A stretch of DNA of 64,000 nucleotides from Oceanicella sp. SM1341 (GCF_003448965.1 NZ_QRGC01000012.1:87297-151296); one strand, 5' to 3'. Shown: positions 18,547-31,534, counted from the stretch's first letter. Made by a program: numbers and translations. The notes: generated from the sequence alone by a model not told the origin.

Positions 18547-19143
18547 TCACCGGGCGATGTCGTGGTAGATCGCGAGATCCTCGCTCAGCGCGTCTTCCAG
18601 CCGGGCGCGCATCGGCGCCGAGAGCTCGGCCGGCGCGCGGGGCGAGGAGTTGAGCCGCGGGAATTCGAGTGCCTGGCCGAAGCGGCCGCGCAGGAACGAC
18701 TCGAAGGCCGGGAAATTGTCGTAGCGGAAGATGTGGTTCACCCCCACCTTGCCGTTGGCACCGCGCACGAAGGCGGCCTGGCTGCCGACATTCGCCATCT
18801 TCACCACGCCGTCCACGATGATGCCGTCGATGAAATCCTCGAAGCTCATGCCCTTGGTGCCGCGGCCGGTGCCGGCCAGCGCATCGCGCGAGCGATAGCG
18901 GTACCAGCTCATCAGCCAGTCGATCGGCTCGCGGAAAAGGCAGACAGTCTCGACATCGGAAATCTGATAGCTCTCAAGCATCTGCGCGAAGAACTTCTCG
19001 TAGCGGGCGAAGTTCATGTGCTTGAATTTCGGCTGCCCGCCGATGCGGAACTCGCACTGGTTGCGCAGTGTCGCCTCCACGGAGGTCGAGCCCGTCTTGG
19101 GCATCGCGAGATAGGCGGTCCGGTGGCGGACGGAAATGAGCAT
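18547..19143 (-). CDS. Sulfotransferase-like P-loop protein (paralogue)
   Basis: The 198-residue protein is a clear tandem duplicate of the gene at 17913-18512. It shares AYLAMPKTGSTSV, KHMNFARYEKFF, ETVCLFREPIDWLMSW, SRDALAGTGRGTKGMSFEDF and HIFRYDNFPAFESFL. PAPS-dependent transfer of sulfate to an unknown acceptor is the family expectation. It is the first gene of the pair and is divergent from recA, so its promoter shares the 170-base region carrying the recA LexA box. Confidence 0.7.
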   Translation of the reverse strand: MLISVRHRTAYLAMPKTGSTSVEATLRNQCEFRIGGQPKFKHMNFARYEKFFAQMLESYQISDVETVCLFREPIDWLMSWYRYRSRDALAGTGRGTKGMSFEDFIDGIIVDGVVKMANVGSQAAFVRGANGKVGVNHIFRYDNFPAFESFLRGRFGQALEFPRLNSSPRAPAELSAPMRARLEDALSEDLAIYHDIAR

Positions 19144-19221
19144 GCGGGCAGGTCTCCGAGGTTCACCTTTCCTAAACCATTGCCGCTAAAATGAGTCAAT
19201 AAACACCTAACATGGGGGGTT

Positions 19222-19236
19222 GTTCTCCATGTGTTC
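19222..19236. promoter_or_regulatory. LexA (SOS) box upstream of recA
   Basis: GTTC-tccatgt-GTTC is a perfect alphaproteobacterial SOS box 80 bases before the recA start. A 6-bp inverted repeat (ACATGG...CCATGT) overlaps it. Confidence 0.92.
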
Positions 19237-19316
19237 CCGCCTTATGGTATCGAACATCAGGCGAACAAACCGGATTTGCCGCGCTCGGCAAATCGTGAAA
19301 TAAGGGGTACGCTCAA

Positions 19317-20393
<1,077 letters not shown>

Positions 20394-20400
20394 GCGCCGG

Positions 20401-20421
20401 GCCCGGCCGCCGTGGCCGGGC
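20401..20421 (+). terminator. Hairpin after recA
   Basis: GCCCGGCC-gccgt-GGCCGGGC is a perfect 8-bp stem seven bases after the recA stop, without a T-run. Confidence 0.45.
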
Positions 20422-20562
20422 CAGCCGCCTGCCGGGGGGCGAAATACCCGGCCCGGGCCGGCCCCGCTCCCGCGCGGGACTGTGGACAGCCGGGCGGGGC
20501 CAAGATAAGACCATGTGCCGATTTCCGGGCGCCGCCCGGAGAACAGACCCGAGGACACGCAC

Positions 20563-23220
<2,658 letters not shown>

Positions 23221-23247
23221 GAAGAGCAAACGGGGGAGGAGAGGCGC

Positions 23248-23535
23248 ATGCCCGCAGGATACTGGATCGCGCATGTCGCGGTGACCGACGAGGAGGCCTA
23301 CGGCCGCTACGCAGCCCTCGCCGGCCCGGCCATCGCCAAGCACGGCGGCGAGTTCCTCGCCCGCGGTGGCCGCTATGTCTCGCTCGAGGGCCAGGCGCGG
23401 GCCCGCAACGTGCTGGCCCGCTTCCCCTCGGTGGAGGCGGCCGAGGCCTGCTACCGCTCGCCCGAATACCAGGAGGCGCTGTCGCACGCGCGCGGCGCCT
23501 CGGAGCGCGACCTCCTCATCATCGAAGGTGTCTGA
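23248..23535 (+). CDS. DUF1330-family small protein
   Basis: The 95-residue protein matches the DUF1330 pattern of a dimeric ferredoxin-like alpha+beta barrel: YWIAHVAVTDEEAYGRYAALAGPAIAKHGGEFLARGG, then VLARFPSVEAAEACYRSPEYQEAL and LLIIEGV at the end. Function of the family is unknown. A GGAGGAGAGG ribosome-binding region precedes the ATG. It is 27 bases downstream of alaS and may be co-transcribed. Confidence 0.88.
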   Translation: MPAGYWIAHVAVTDEEAYGRYAALAGPAIAKHGGEFLARGGRYVSLEGQARARNVLARFPSVEAAEACYRSPEYQEALSHARGASERDLLIIEGV

Positions 23536-23542
23536 GCGCCGC

Positions 23543-23914
23543 TCAGGCCACGCAGATGCCCGGCACCGCGAGCTTGCGGAACAGGTGCGGCGCGATCACC
23601 GTCTCCTGCGGGTAGGCGGCGAGCGAGCTGCGGAACTCCGGCTGCGCGAAGGCGGCACGGAACTGCGCCACGCTTTCCCATTGCGCGATGTTGAGGAACA
23701 CGCCGCTGCCGGCGATGCCCCGGTGCAGCTGGGTGGAGATGAACCCCGGCTGGCGGCGGAAGAAGGCGGCATCCGCCTCCCATGCCGCCAGCATCTGCGC
23801 GACATCCCCGGGCGCGACATCGAACTTGTTGATCAGCAGCACCGGGCCGCCGTCCTGCTCGGCAAGCTGGTCGGCAAGGGTGACGTGGCGGTCCATTTCG
23901 GCGAAGACGGGCAT
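23543..23914 (-). CDS. Antibiotic biosynthesis monooxygenase-domain protein
   Basis: The 123-residue protein has an ABM-type fold pattern: LINKFDVAPGDVAQMLAAWEADAAFFRRQPGFISTQLHR, FLNIAQWESVAQFRAAF. These are cofactor-free monooxygenases or small-molecule sensors. The ATG at 23914 follows AGGAG at a good distance, so the further upstream in-frame ATG is rejected. It is divergent from a marR gene across a 59-base region with two palindromes, so control by that MarR protein is likely. Confidence 0.8.
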   Translation of the reverse strand: MPVFAEMDRHVTLADQLAEQDGGPVLLINKFDVAPGDVAQMLAAWEADAAFFRRQPGFISTQLHRGIAGSGVFLNIAQWESVAQFRAAFAQPEFRSSLAAYPQETVIAPHLFRKLAVPGICVA

Positions 23915-23935
23915 GGCTGGCTCCTGGCGGATAAA

Positions 23936-23970
23936 TTGACAATGCGCTGTCAAAACGACAACATGGTGTC
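23936..23970. promoter_or_regulatory. Double palindromic operator between the ABM gene and marR
   Basis: Two GACA-N6-TGTC palindromes lie 19 bases apart centre to centre: TTGACA-atgcgc-TGTCAA (23936-23953) and GACA-acatgg-TGTC (23957-23970). The second ends three bases before the marR start. This is the expected layout for autorepression and control of the divergent gene. Confidence 0.7.
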
Positions 23971-23973
23971 ATT

Positions 23974-24417
23974 ATGAGCGATGCGCAAGAGGCGCTGACG
24001 GCGCTTGTCCTCGAAACCTTCCGACTGAACGGCAGGCTGCTGGCGGCGGGAGACGCCCTCGTGGCCGGCACCGGGCTCACCTCGGCACGCTGGCAGGTGC
24101 TGGGGGCGATCCTGTTTGCCGGCCGGCCGCTGCCGGTGCCGCGCATCGCCGAGGCGATGGGCCTCACCCGGCAGGCGGTGCAGCGGCAGGTGAACGAGAT
24201 GGCGGCCGCGGGCCTGCTCGATTTCGCGCCGAACCCGCATCACAAGCGCGCCCGGCTGGTGGTGGTCACCGACGCGGGCCGGGCCGCCTACGCCGCGGCC
24301 GATGCCCTGCAGCGCCCCTGGGCGGCGCGGCTGGCGGAGGCTCTCGGCCCCGGAGAGGCGGAGGCCGCCGCCGAGGTGCTGCGCCGCCTGCGCGCCGCGC
24401 TGGAGGCGCAGGAGTGA
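23974..24417 (+). CDS. MarR-family transcriptional regulator
   Basis: The 147-residue winged-helix repressor has TSARWQVLGAIL, the recognition helix LTRQAVQRQVNEM, the wing (DFAPNPHHKRARLVVVTDAG) and dimerisation helices at both ends. The ATG at 23974 has no visible Shine-Dalgarno site because the operator occupies that space, so a leaderless message is possible. Its likely target is the divergent monooxygenase-like gene. Confidence 0.88.
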   Translation: MSDAQEALTALVLETFRLNGRLLAAGDALVAGTGLTSARWQVLGAILFAGRPLPVPRIAEAMGLTRQAVQRQVNEMAAAGLLDFAPNPHHKRARLVVVTDAGRAAYAAADALQRPWAARLAEALGPGEAEAAAEVLRRLRAALEAQE

Positions 24418-24491
24418 GCACGGGCCGTTGACGCCGGCGCCGGCGCCTGATTTCCCTTGGCTCTCAACACTCTGGAGCAGGGAGGCCCGAC

Positions 24492-25439
24492 ATGCACAGG
24501 CGTGCGCTCGGCAACACGGGGTTCGACATCGCACCGCTGGTCTTCGGCGGCAATGTCCTTGGGTGGACGGCGGACGAGGCGCGGAGCTTCGCCGTTCTGG
24601 ACGCGTTCATCGACCACGGTTTCAATGCCATCGACACCGCGGATGTCTATTCCGCCTGGGTGCCGGGGAATGCGGGCGGCGAATCCGAGAGCATCATCGG
24701 CCGCTGGCTGAAGGCCCGACCGGGCATGCGCGAGCGTATCGTGCTCTTCACCAAGGTGGGCTCGCAGATGGGCGCGCCGGAGCGCAAGGGCCTGTCGCGG
24801 CGCTGGATCCTGCAGGCGGTGGAGGAATCTCTGGCGCGGCTCGGGGTGGAGGCGATCGACCTCTACTTCTCTCACTGGCCCGACGACACGCCCCCCGAGG
24901 AGACGCTGGGCGCCTATGACGCGCTGCTGAAGGCCGGCAAGATCCGCGCCATCGGCGCCTCGAACTTCTCGGCCGACCAGCTCGCCGCCTCGCTCGCCGC
25001 GGCGGAGAGCGGGCTGCCGGCCTACCAGGTCCTGCAACCGGAGCTGAACCTCTGCAAGCGCGACGGGTTCGACGGCCCGCTGCAGGAGCTGTGCCGCGCG
25101 CGCGGGCTGGGTGTGGTCACCTATTTCAGCCTCGCGTCCGGTTTCCTGACCGGCAAGTACCGCTCGAAGGCCGACCTGGCCGGCAGCGCCCGCGGCGCGG
25201 CGGTGGAGAAATACCTCGACGACAAGGGCATGAGGCTGCTCTCGGCGCTCGACACGGTCTCCGCGCGCCACGGCGCGACCCCGGCCGAGGTGTCTCTTGC
25301 CTGGCTGATGGCGCATCCGGGCGTGACGGCGCCGATCGCGAGCGCCACCAGCCCCGGGCAGGTGGGGCACTTCGCCCGGGCGGCAGAACTGGCGCTCACG
25401 CCCGGGGACATGGCCCTGCTCGACGGTGCGGGTGGCTGA
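24492..25439 (+). CDS. Aldo/keto reductase
   Basis: The 315-residue NADPH-dependent TIM-barrel reductase has the catalytic tetrad Asp and Tyr in AIDTADVYS, Lys in LFTKVG and His in YFSHWPDD. GASNFSADQL and the NADPH-binding PIASATSPGQVG close the barrel. GGAGG precedes the ATG. Substrate unknown; it resembles the general stress or aldehyde-reducing AKR type. It converges on the FAD monooxygenase gene with a 19-base gap. Confidence 0.9.
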   Translation: MHRRALGNTGFDIAPLVFGGNVLGWTADEARSFAVLDAFIDHGFNAIDTADVYSAWVPGNAGGESESIIGRWLKARPGMRERIVLFTKVGSQMGAPERKGLSRRWILQAVEESLARLGVEAIDLYFSHWPDDTPPEETLGAYDALLKAGKIRAIGASNFSADQLAASLAAAESGLPAYQVLQPELNLCKRDGFDGPLQELCRARGLGVVTYFSLASGFLTGKYRSKADLAGSARGAAVEKYLDDKGMRLLSALDTVSARHGATPAEVSLAWLMAHPGVTAPIASATSPGQVGHFARAAELALTPGDMALLDGAGG

Positions 25440-25458
25440 ACCCTCGGCGTCGCGACGC

Positions 25459-26568
25459 TCAGCCCAGAAGGGGGCCGAAGGCGCGGTGGTAGAGCCGGTC
25501 GCCGAAACGGCCGAGAACGAAGCTGCGCAGCCCGTCGGGAAGCCCGCGCAGGGCGTCCCGGGCCCAGGTCTGCTTCTGCACATGGCGCACCCGCGCGCCC
25601 TGCCGGGCGTGGAAGCGCGCGAGGGCGCGGGGCAGCCCGTCCTCTTCCTTCAGCGCGGCGGCGAGGGTGACCGCGTCCTCAAAGGACAGGGCGGCGCCCT
25701 GGGCCATGTTGGGCGAGCTCGCATGCGCGGCGTCGCCGATCAGCAGCGCGTCGTCGCGCGTGGAAGGCGCGAAGGGCACCATGGCGAGATCGGCGGCGTG
25801 GATCTGCTCCGGCGGGGGCAGGGTGTCGAGCAGGGGGGCGAGCGGGCCGGCGAAATCGGCGAACAGGGCGCGCAGCGCGGCGGGGGCCGCGGCAGGCAGG
25901 TCGCGTGCCTGCGGCGCCGACGCGTCGGCATAGACATAGAGCCGGCCGTCCTCGATCGGGATCGCGAGCAGGGCCTTGCCCTTGCCGAGCATCACGGTCC
26001 AGCCATCGAGCCCGAGGGTGTTCGCGGTGACGTAGCGCCAGCAGCGCTGGCCCAGCGGCTGCGGGCCCGGCGCGGCGGGAAACAGCATGCTGCGGACGGT
26101 GGAGTTCAGCCCGTCGGCGCCGACGACGAAGTCATACCGCCCGGTGCTGCCATCGGAGAAGCGCACCTCGTGCCCGGCCCCGGCGGGGGTGATGCCGGCC
26201 AGTTCCAGCCCGGTGCGGACCCGGCCTTCCGGCACTGCATCTGCGAGGGCCGCGTGCAGGACGGGCCGCGATACCGCGACGCAGGGCCCCGCCGCCCCCC
26301 AGAAGCGCGCCGTGTCCAGGCGGTGCAGCAGCCGTCCGGAGCGGTTGTGGATCGACTGGCTCGGGCAGGCCTGCGCCCGGGCGGCAAGCACATCCGAGAG
26401 GCCCAGCGCAGCGAGGGCACGGGTGGCATTGCCGAGCAGGAAGATGCCGGTGCCATCGGCGCGCAGCGTCTCCGCGCGCTCCACGAGGTCGAAGGGCAGC
26501 CCGGCGCGGCCGAGCGCCCGGGCGAGGGCAAGGCCGGCAAGGCCTCCGCCGACGATGAGTGTACGCAC
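25459..26568 (-). CDS. FAD-dependent aromatic monooxygenase (salicylate hydroxylase type)
   Basis: The 369-residue flavoprotein has the N-terminal dinucleotide fold VGGGLAGLALARALG, the DG motif YDFVVGADGLNSTVR and the second FAD motif GDAAHASSPNMAQGAALSFEDAV. This is a class A flavin monooxygenase; substrate unknown. The best start is GTG at 26568 (VRTLIVGGG); the open frame extends upstream to 26757 but those residues precede the first beta strand and look non-coding. Confidence 0.85.
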   Translation of the reverse strand: MRTLIVGGGLAGLALARALGRAGLPFDLVERAETLRADGTGIFLLGNATRALAALGLSDVLAARAQACPSQSIHNRSGRLLHRLDTARFWGAAGPCVAVSRPVLHAALADAVPEGRVRTGLELAGITPAGAGHEVRFSDGSTGRYDFVVGADGLNSTVRSMLFPAAPGPQPLGQRCWRYVTANTLGLDGWTVMLGKGKALLAIPIEDGRLYVYADASAPQARDLPAAAPAALRALFADFAGPLAPLLDTLPPPEQIHAADLAMVPFAPSTRDDALLIGDAAHASSPNMAQGAALSFEDAVTLAAALKEEDGLPRALARFHARQGARVRHVQKQTWARDALRGLPDGLRSFVLGRFGDRLYHRAFGPLLG

Positions 26569-26893
26569 GTGTCCCGCCTTTCGCTTTTCCGCCTGGCCCG
26601 CGCCGGCATCCCGGGTGTGGTAGGCGCAGGGGCGGGGCGGGGCAACCTCTGCGTCGGTCCGGGCCGGGGCGCAGGCTGCGGGCTTCGGTCGCAGCGCGGC
26701 AGATCCGGGGGGGGAGCCGCACAGTCCGGGTGCCGTCTGATGAATCCAGCTCATCACCGGATGGAGCCGCCGGCCTATGGTCCGCCGCCGCCGTGGCGCC
26801 TAGGTAAGGGGCAGTCAGAAAGGCGCGGGCCGCCCGGCCCGGACCTCGGTTCGCCCGCCGGGCCCCGCGCGAATGCAGGAGAGTGAAGGCACC
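26569..26893. other. Intergenic region between divergent monooxygenase and reductase genes
   Basis: These 325 bases must hold both divergent promoters. No convincing operator, terminator or small gene was seen. Confidence 0.5.
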
Positions 26894-27751
26894 ATGATCA
26901 CCGACGAAACCTATATGCTGGCCAACGGCGTCCGCATCCCCAGGCTCGGCCTCGGCACCTGGATGATCGATGACGAGAAGGTGGCCGGCGTGGTGCGCGA
27001 TGCCGTCGAGATCGGCTACCGGCACATCGACACCGCGCAGGCCTATGGCAACGAGGCGGGCGTGGGCGAGGGCGTGCGCAGCTGCGGCGTGGCGCGCGAA
27101 GAGCTGTTCGTGACCACCAAGCTCGACGCCGGCATCAAGAGCTACGAGGAGGCGAAACGCGCCATCGACGGCTCGCTGAGCACCCTCGGTCTCGAGTATG
27201 CCGACATGATGATCATCCACAGCCCGCAGCCCTGGGCCGAGTTCCGCAAGGGCGAGCACTTCTTCGAGGGCAACCTCGAGGCCTGGCGCGCGCTCGAGGA
27301 AGCCTGTGCCGCCGGCAAGCTGCGCGCCATCGGCGTGTCCAACTTCGAGAAGGCCGACCTCGACAACCTGCTGCAGAACGCTTCGGTGAAGCCGATGGTC
27401 AACCAGATCCTCGCGCATGTGAGCAACACGCCGTTCGAGCTCATCGACTACACGCGCTCGCAGGGCATCCTGGTGGAGGCCTATTCGCCGGTCGGGCACG
27501 GCAAGATCCTCGAGAACGAGGACATCCGGGCGATCGCGGCGAAATACGAGGTGTCGGTGCCGCAGCTGTGCATCCGCTACTGCCTGCAGCTCGACCTGCT
27601 GCCGCTGCCCAAATCCGGCACCCGGGCGCATATCGCCAGCAATGCCGCGGTCGATTTCGAGATCTCCGACGAGGACATGGCCACGCTCCGCAACGTCGAG
27701 CGCATCAGGGACTACGGCGACGCGAGCATGTTCCCGGTCTACGCCGGCTGA
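26894..27751 (+). CDS. Aldo/keto reductase (2,5-diketo-D-gluconate reductase type)
   Basis: The 285-residue reductase shows the AKR5-like layout: LANGVRIPRLGLGTWMI, catalytic Asp/Tyr in HIDTAQAYGNE, Lys in VTTKLDAG, His in IHSPQP, VSNFEKADL, and LPKSGTRAHIASN for NADPH binding. Likely reduces small carbonyl compounds. I chose the ATG at 26894, before ITDETYMLANG, over the one at 26873; GAAGG lies close upstream. It is unrelated in sequence detail to the AKR at 24492. Confidence 0.9.
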   Translation: MITDETYMLANGVRIPRLGLGTWMIDDEKVAGVVRDAVEIGYRHIDTAQAYGNEAGVGEGVRSCGVAREELFVTTKLDAGIKSYEEAKRAIDGSLSTLGLEYADMMIIHSPQPWAEFRKGEHFFEGNLEAWRALEEACAAGKLRAIGVSNFEKADLDNLLQNASVKPMVNQILAHVSNTPFELIDYTRSQGILVEAYSPVGHGKILENEDIRAIAAKYEVSVPQLCIRYCLQLDLLPLPKSGTRAHIASNAAVDFEISDEDMATLRNVERIRDYGDASMFPVYAG

Positions 27752-27782
27752 ACCGCATCCCCCAAGGCTGACGGACCGCAGG

Positions 27783-27812
27783 AGGCGCGCGCCGGCAGGC
27801 GCGCGCCTTTTT
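27783..27812 (+). terminator. Rho-independent terminator of the aldo/keto reductase
   Basis: AGGCGCGCGCC-ggca-GGCGCGCGCCT followed by TTTTT; an 11-bp stem, about 30 bases after the stop. Confidence 0.88.
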
Positions 27813-27853
27813 CCCTGCATGCCGCGCGCCCGGCCGGCCCGCCGCCGGGATGC

Positions 27854-27878
27854 AAAAAAGCCCGCCGTGAAGCGGGCT
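27854..27878 (-). terminator. Rho-independent terminator of guaA
   Basis: Read on the minus strand: AGCCCGC, short loop, GCGGGCT, then TTTTT, some 50 bases beyond the guaA stop. Confidence 0.88.
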
Positions 27879-27926
27879 CAGATGCGGTTCGCAGCGCGCG
27901 GTGCCGTCCCGGCGCCGGGCCGGGGA

Positions 27927-29486
27927 TCACTCCCACTCGATGGTGCCGGGCGGTTTCGACGTGTAGTCGTAGACCACGCGGTTGATGCCGTTCACCTCGT
28001 TGATGATGCGGCCCGCGGTCTCGCCCAGGAACTCCGAGGTGAAGGGATAGAAATCCGCCGTCATGCCGTCGACCGAGGTGACCGCGCGCAGGGCGCAGAC
28101 GTATTCGTAGGTCCGCCCGTCGCCCATCACGCCCACGGTGCGCACCGGCAGGAGCACCGCGAAGGCCTGCCAGATCTCGTCGTAGAGACCGTGCTTGCGG
28201 ATCTGGTCGAGGTAGACCGCATCCGCCTTGCGCAGGATGTCGAGCTTCTCGCGGGTGATGCCGCCGGGGCAGCGGATCGCGAGGCCGGGGCCGGGGAAGG
28301 GGTGGCGCCCGACGAAGCTCTCCGGCAGGCCGAGCTCGCGGCCAAGCGCGCGGACCTCGTCCTTGAAGAGCTCGCGCAGCGGCTCGACCAGCTTCATGTC
28401 CATCCGCTCGGGCAGGCCGCCCACGTTGTGATGCGACTTGATGGTGACCGAGGGGCCGCCGGAGAAGCTCACGCTCTCGATCACGTCGGGGTAGAGCGTG
28501 CCCTGGGCGAGGAACTTCGCGCCGCCGACCGACTTCGCGTGCTTCTCGAACACGTCGATGAACAGCTTGCCGATGGTCTTGCGCTTGGTCTCGGGGTCGG
28601 CCTCGCCCTCCAGCGCGTCGACGAAGAGATCGGCCTCGTCGGCGTGGATGAGCGGGATGTTGTAATGGTCGCGGAAGAGGGTGACGACCTCCTCGGCCTC
28701 GCCCATGCGCATCATGCCGGTGTCGACGAAGACGCAGGTGAGCTGGTCGCCGATCGCCTCGTGGATCAGCACGGCGGCGACCGAGCTGTCGACCCCGCCG
28801 GAGAGCCCGCAGATCACTTTCTCCGAGCCGACCTGGGCGCGGATCGCCTCGATGGCCTGCTCCTTGTAGGCGGCCATGGTCCAGTCGCCGGTGAAGCCCG
28901 CGATGCGGCAGAAGTTGCGGTAGAGCTGGGCGCCGTTCGGGGTGTGGTGCACCTCGGGGTGGAACTGCACGGCGTAGAAATGCCGCGCGGGGTCGGCGGT
29001 GATGGCGAAGGGTGCGTTCGGCGAGGTGCCGTACACCTCGAAGCCGGGGGCGAGGGCGGTCACCCGGTCGCCGTGGCTCATCCACACCTGCTCGCGGCCG
29101 GTGGCGTACCAGCCTGTTGTGAGGTCGAGCGTGGCCTCGGTGGGGGTGACGAAGGCGCGGCCGAACTCGCGGTGATGGCCCGCTTCGACGCGGCCGCCGA
29201 GCTGCTCCATCATCACCTGCTGCCCGTAGCAGACGCCGAGGATGGGCAGGCCCATCTCGAACAGCGCCTGGGGCGCGCGGGGCGAGTTCTCGTCCAGCAC
29301 GGAGGCGGGACCGCCGGACAGGATGACGGCCTTGGGGGCGAAGGCGCGGATGCTCGCCTCCGTCACGTTCTGATAGGGGTGGATCTCGCAGTAGATGTTC
29401 GCCTCGCGCAGGCGGCGGGCGATCAGCTGCGTGACCTGTGATCCGAAGTCGATGATCAGGAGATGTTGGTGCTCTGGCGTGCTCAT
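27927..29486 (-). CDS. guaA: GMP synthase (glutamine-hydrolysing)
   Basis: The 519-residue enzyme converts XMP to GMP. The class I glutaminase domain (about 1-200) has the catalytic Cys in GVCYGQQ and His/Glu in QFHPEVHHT. The ATP-pyrophosphatase domain has the PP-loop SGGVDSS. The C-terminal dimerisation domain ends in the conserved PPGTIEWE. The ATG at 29486 ([17 protein letters not shown]) is preferred; an ATG six codons earlier is possible. Confidence 0.98.
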   Translation of the reverse strand: MSTPEHQHLLIIDFGSQVTQLIARRLREANIYCEIHPYQNVTEASIRAFAPKAVILSGGPASVLDENSPRAPQALFEMGLPILGVCYGQQVMMEQLGGRVEAGHHREFGRAFVTPTEATLDLTTGWYATGREQVWMSHGDRVTALAPGFEVYGTSPNAPFAITADPARHFYAVQFHPEVHHTPNGAQLYRNFCRIAGFTGDWTMAAYKEQAIEAIRAQVGSEKVICGLSGGVDSSVAAVLIHEAIGDQLTCVFVDTGMMRMGEAEEVVTLFRDHYNIPLIHADEADLFVDALEGEADPETKRKTIGKLFIDVFEKHAKSVGGAKFLAQGTLYPDVIESVSFSGGPSVTIKSHHNVGGLPERMDMKLVEPLRELFKDEVRALGRELGLPESFVGRHPFPGPGLAIRCPGGITREKLDILRKADAVYLDQIRKHGLYDEIWQAFAVLLPVRTVGVMGDGRTYEYVCALRAVTSVDGMTADFYPFTSEFLGETAGRIINEVNGINRVVYDYTSKPPGTIEWE

Positions 29487-29656
29487 GGCAAGCACATAAG
29501 CCAAGTCGCCAGCCCGCGCAACTGGATGCGGCGCGCATGCCGGGCATGTCGCTCACGGGGCCTGCAGGGGCGCATTCGGCCCGGCCGGAAGGCGCCCCGG
29601 CGCGCTATCCTCGGAGCGCCCGGGCGCCGGCCCGGGCCCGATACGAGGAGGATGCC

Positions 29657-31195
29657 ATGGCGGAGACAGCGCGCACGAGGCGCAGCGGCGGCGGATCGGC
29701 CCGCCGGGCGGAGCGGACCGCGGTACGCTTCGAGACCGCCCGCTTCATCGAGCGGCGCATCGGCACGCTCGACATCCTCGACGAGGAGGGGCTCGCCATC
29801 ATCGAGGCCAATGCCGAGACGGTGCTGGAGGAGATCGGCGTGCGCTTCGCCGACAACCCGCCGGCGCTGGCGCTGTGGCGCGAGGCCGGCGCCGACGTGC
29901 GCGGCGACATGGTGCACATCCCCCGGGGTCTCGCGCGAAAGCTCTGCGCCACGGCGCCGGCACGCTTCACCCAGCATGCGCGCAACCCGGAGCGCTCGGT
30001 GGAGATCGGCGGCAATTCGCTGGTCTTCGCCCCGGTCTACGGCCCCCCCTTCGTGCGCGACCTCGACGGCGGCCGCCGCTATGCCACGATGGAGGATTTC
30101 CGCAACTTCGTGCGGCTGGGCTACATGTCGAAATGGCTGCACCACTCCGGCGGCACGGTATGCGAGCCCACCGACATACCGGTGAACAAGCGCCACCTCG
30201 ACATGCTCGAGGTGCACATGACCCTGTCGGACAAGCCGTTCATGGGCTCGGTGACGGACCCGGCGCGCGCCACCGATTCGGTGCGGATGTGCGAGATCCT
30301 GTTCGGAGAGCGGTTCGTCGCTGACAACACCGTGATGACATCGCTCGTCAACATCAACTCCCCGCTCACCTTCGACAGCGTGATGATGGGAGCGCTGGAA
30401 GTCTACGCGCGGGCGAATCAGGCCTGCATCGTCTCGCCCTTCATCGTGGGGGGCGCGATGGCGCCGGTCTCGGTGGCGGGCACGCTCACCCAGGTGCTGG
30501 CCGAGGTGCTGGCGGGGGTGGCCTATGCGCAGCTCGTGCGGGCAGGGGCGCCGGTGATCTTCGGCACCTTCGTGACCTCGATCGACATGAATTCGGGCGC
30601 CCCCACCTTCGGCACGCCGGAGGCCTCGAAGATCCTCTACGGGGCGGGGCAGCTCGCGCGGCGGCTGGGGCTGCCGTTCCGCTCCGGGGGCGCGCTCTGC
30701 GGCGCGAAGCTGCCGGACGCGCAGGCGGGCTACGAATCCGCCAACACGCTCAACGCGGCGCTGCTCGGCGGGGTGAACTTCATGCTGCATGCCTGCGGCT
30801 GGCTCGAGGGCGGGCTGGTGGCCTCCTTCGAGAAGTTCGTGCTCGACGCCGACCAGCTCGGCACGCTGCATTCGCTCGCCTCGGGCGTGGATCTCTCGGA
30901 GAACGGGCAGGGGATGGACGCGCTGCGCGAGGTGGGCCCGGGCGGGCACTTCCTGGGGTGTGCCCACACGCAGGCCAACTATCGCGAGGCGTTCTGGCGC
31001 AGCGAAGTGCTTGACTACAAACCCTTCGAGACCTGGGCGGAGGAGGGCGGGCGCGACAGTGCCGCGCTGGCCCGGGCCCGGGTGTCGCGGATGCTGGAGA
31101 GCTACCAGCGCCCGCCGATCGACCCGGCCACGGAAGAGGCGATCGCCGCTTTCGTCGCGGCGCGAAAGGCCGAGGAGCCCGACGCCTTCGCCTGA
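29657..31195 (+). CDS. Trimethylamine methyltransferase (MttB) family protein, non-pyrrolysine
   Basis: The 512-residue protein resembles MttB/MtgB TIM-barrel methyltransferases: AETVLEEIGVRFADNPPAL, PVYGPPFVRDLDGGRRYATMEDF, GTFVTSIDMNSGAPTFGTPE and GPGGHFLGCAHTQANYREAFW. The frame is open throughout with no in-frame TAG, so it is the pyrrolysine-free branch, which in characterised cases demethylates glycine betaine or related quaternary amines onto a corrinoid protein. No corrinoid protein or activator is nearby. The ATG at 29657 follows GAGGAGG. Confidence 0.88.
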   Translation: MAETARTRRSGGGSARRAERTAVRFETARFIERRIGTLDILDEEGLAIIEANAETVLEEIGVRFADNPPALALWREAGADVRGDMVHIPRGLARKLCATAPARFTQHARNPERSVEIGGNSLVFAPVYGPPFVRDLDGGRRYATMEDFRNFVRLGYMSKWLHHSGGTVCEPTDIPVNKRHLDMLEVHMTLSDKPFMGSVTDPARATDSVRMCEILFGERFVADNTVMTSLVNINSPLTFDSVMMGALEVYARANQACIVSPFIVGGAMAPVSVAGTLTQVLAEVLAGVAYAQLVRAGAPVIFGTFVTSIDMNSGAPTFGTPEASKILYGAGQLARRLGLPFRSGGALCGAKLPDAQAGYESANTLNAALLGGVNFMLHACGWLEGGLVASFEKFVLDADQLGTLHSLASGVDLSENGQGMDALREVGPGGHFLGCAHTQANYREAFWRSEVLDYKPFETWAEEGGRDSAALARARVSRMLESYQRPPIDPATEEAIAAFVAARKAEEPDAFA

Positions 31196-31246
31196 GGCGA
31201 ACCCGGGGCCCTGGCCCGAGGCGCCGGTTGCGATGCTCCGGGCGGT

Positions 31247-31534
31247 TCAGGCCGCCCGGGCGTGCATGCGCGTCTCGGCCAGCAGGGCCACCAGCACCGA
31301 CACATGCGAACTGGGTGAATAGCCCGTCTCCCGCGCGCGGCGGGCCGTCTCGCAGGCGGCCTCCATCTCGCGCAGGCGGCGCAGCGTGGCCTGCGGGTCG
31401 CGGCGCGGATCCGTGCCCGGCAGCAGCCGCGCGAGATGGGCGTCGCGGGCATAGGCGGCGAGCCCGGCACGGGCGGCGCGCAGCAGCAGGCCGGGGCGGC
31501 GCAGGGCGGTGGTCTTGGGCAGGCGTGCGGTCAT
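31247..31534 (-). CDS. DUF6477-type small protein
   Basis: The 95-residue basic protein (LRRPGLLLRAARAGLAAYARDAHLARLLPG...YSPSSHVSVLVALLAETRMHAR) resembles a small helical family common in Rhodobacterales (DUF6477). Function unknown. It is divergent from the DUF6456 regulator-like gene across an AT-rich region, suggesting linked regulation. Confidence 0.7.
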   Translation of the reverse strand: MTARLPKTTALRRPGLLLRAARAGLAAYARDAHLARLLPGTDPRRDPQATLRRLREMEAACETARRARETGYSPSSHVSVLVALLAETRMHARAA

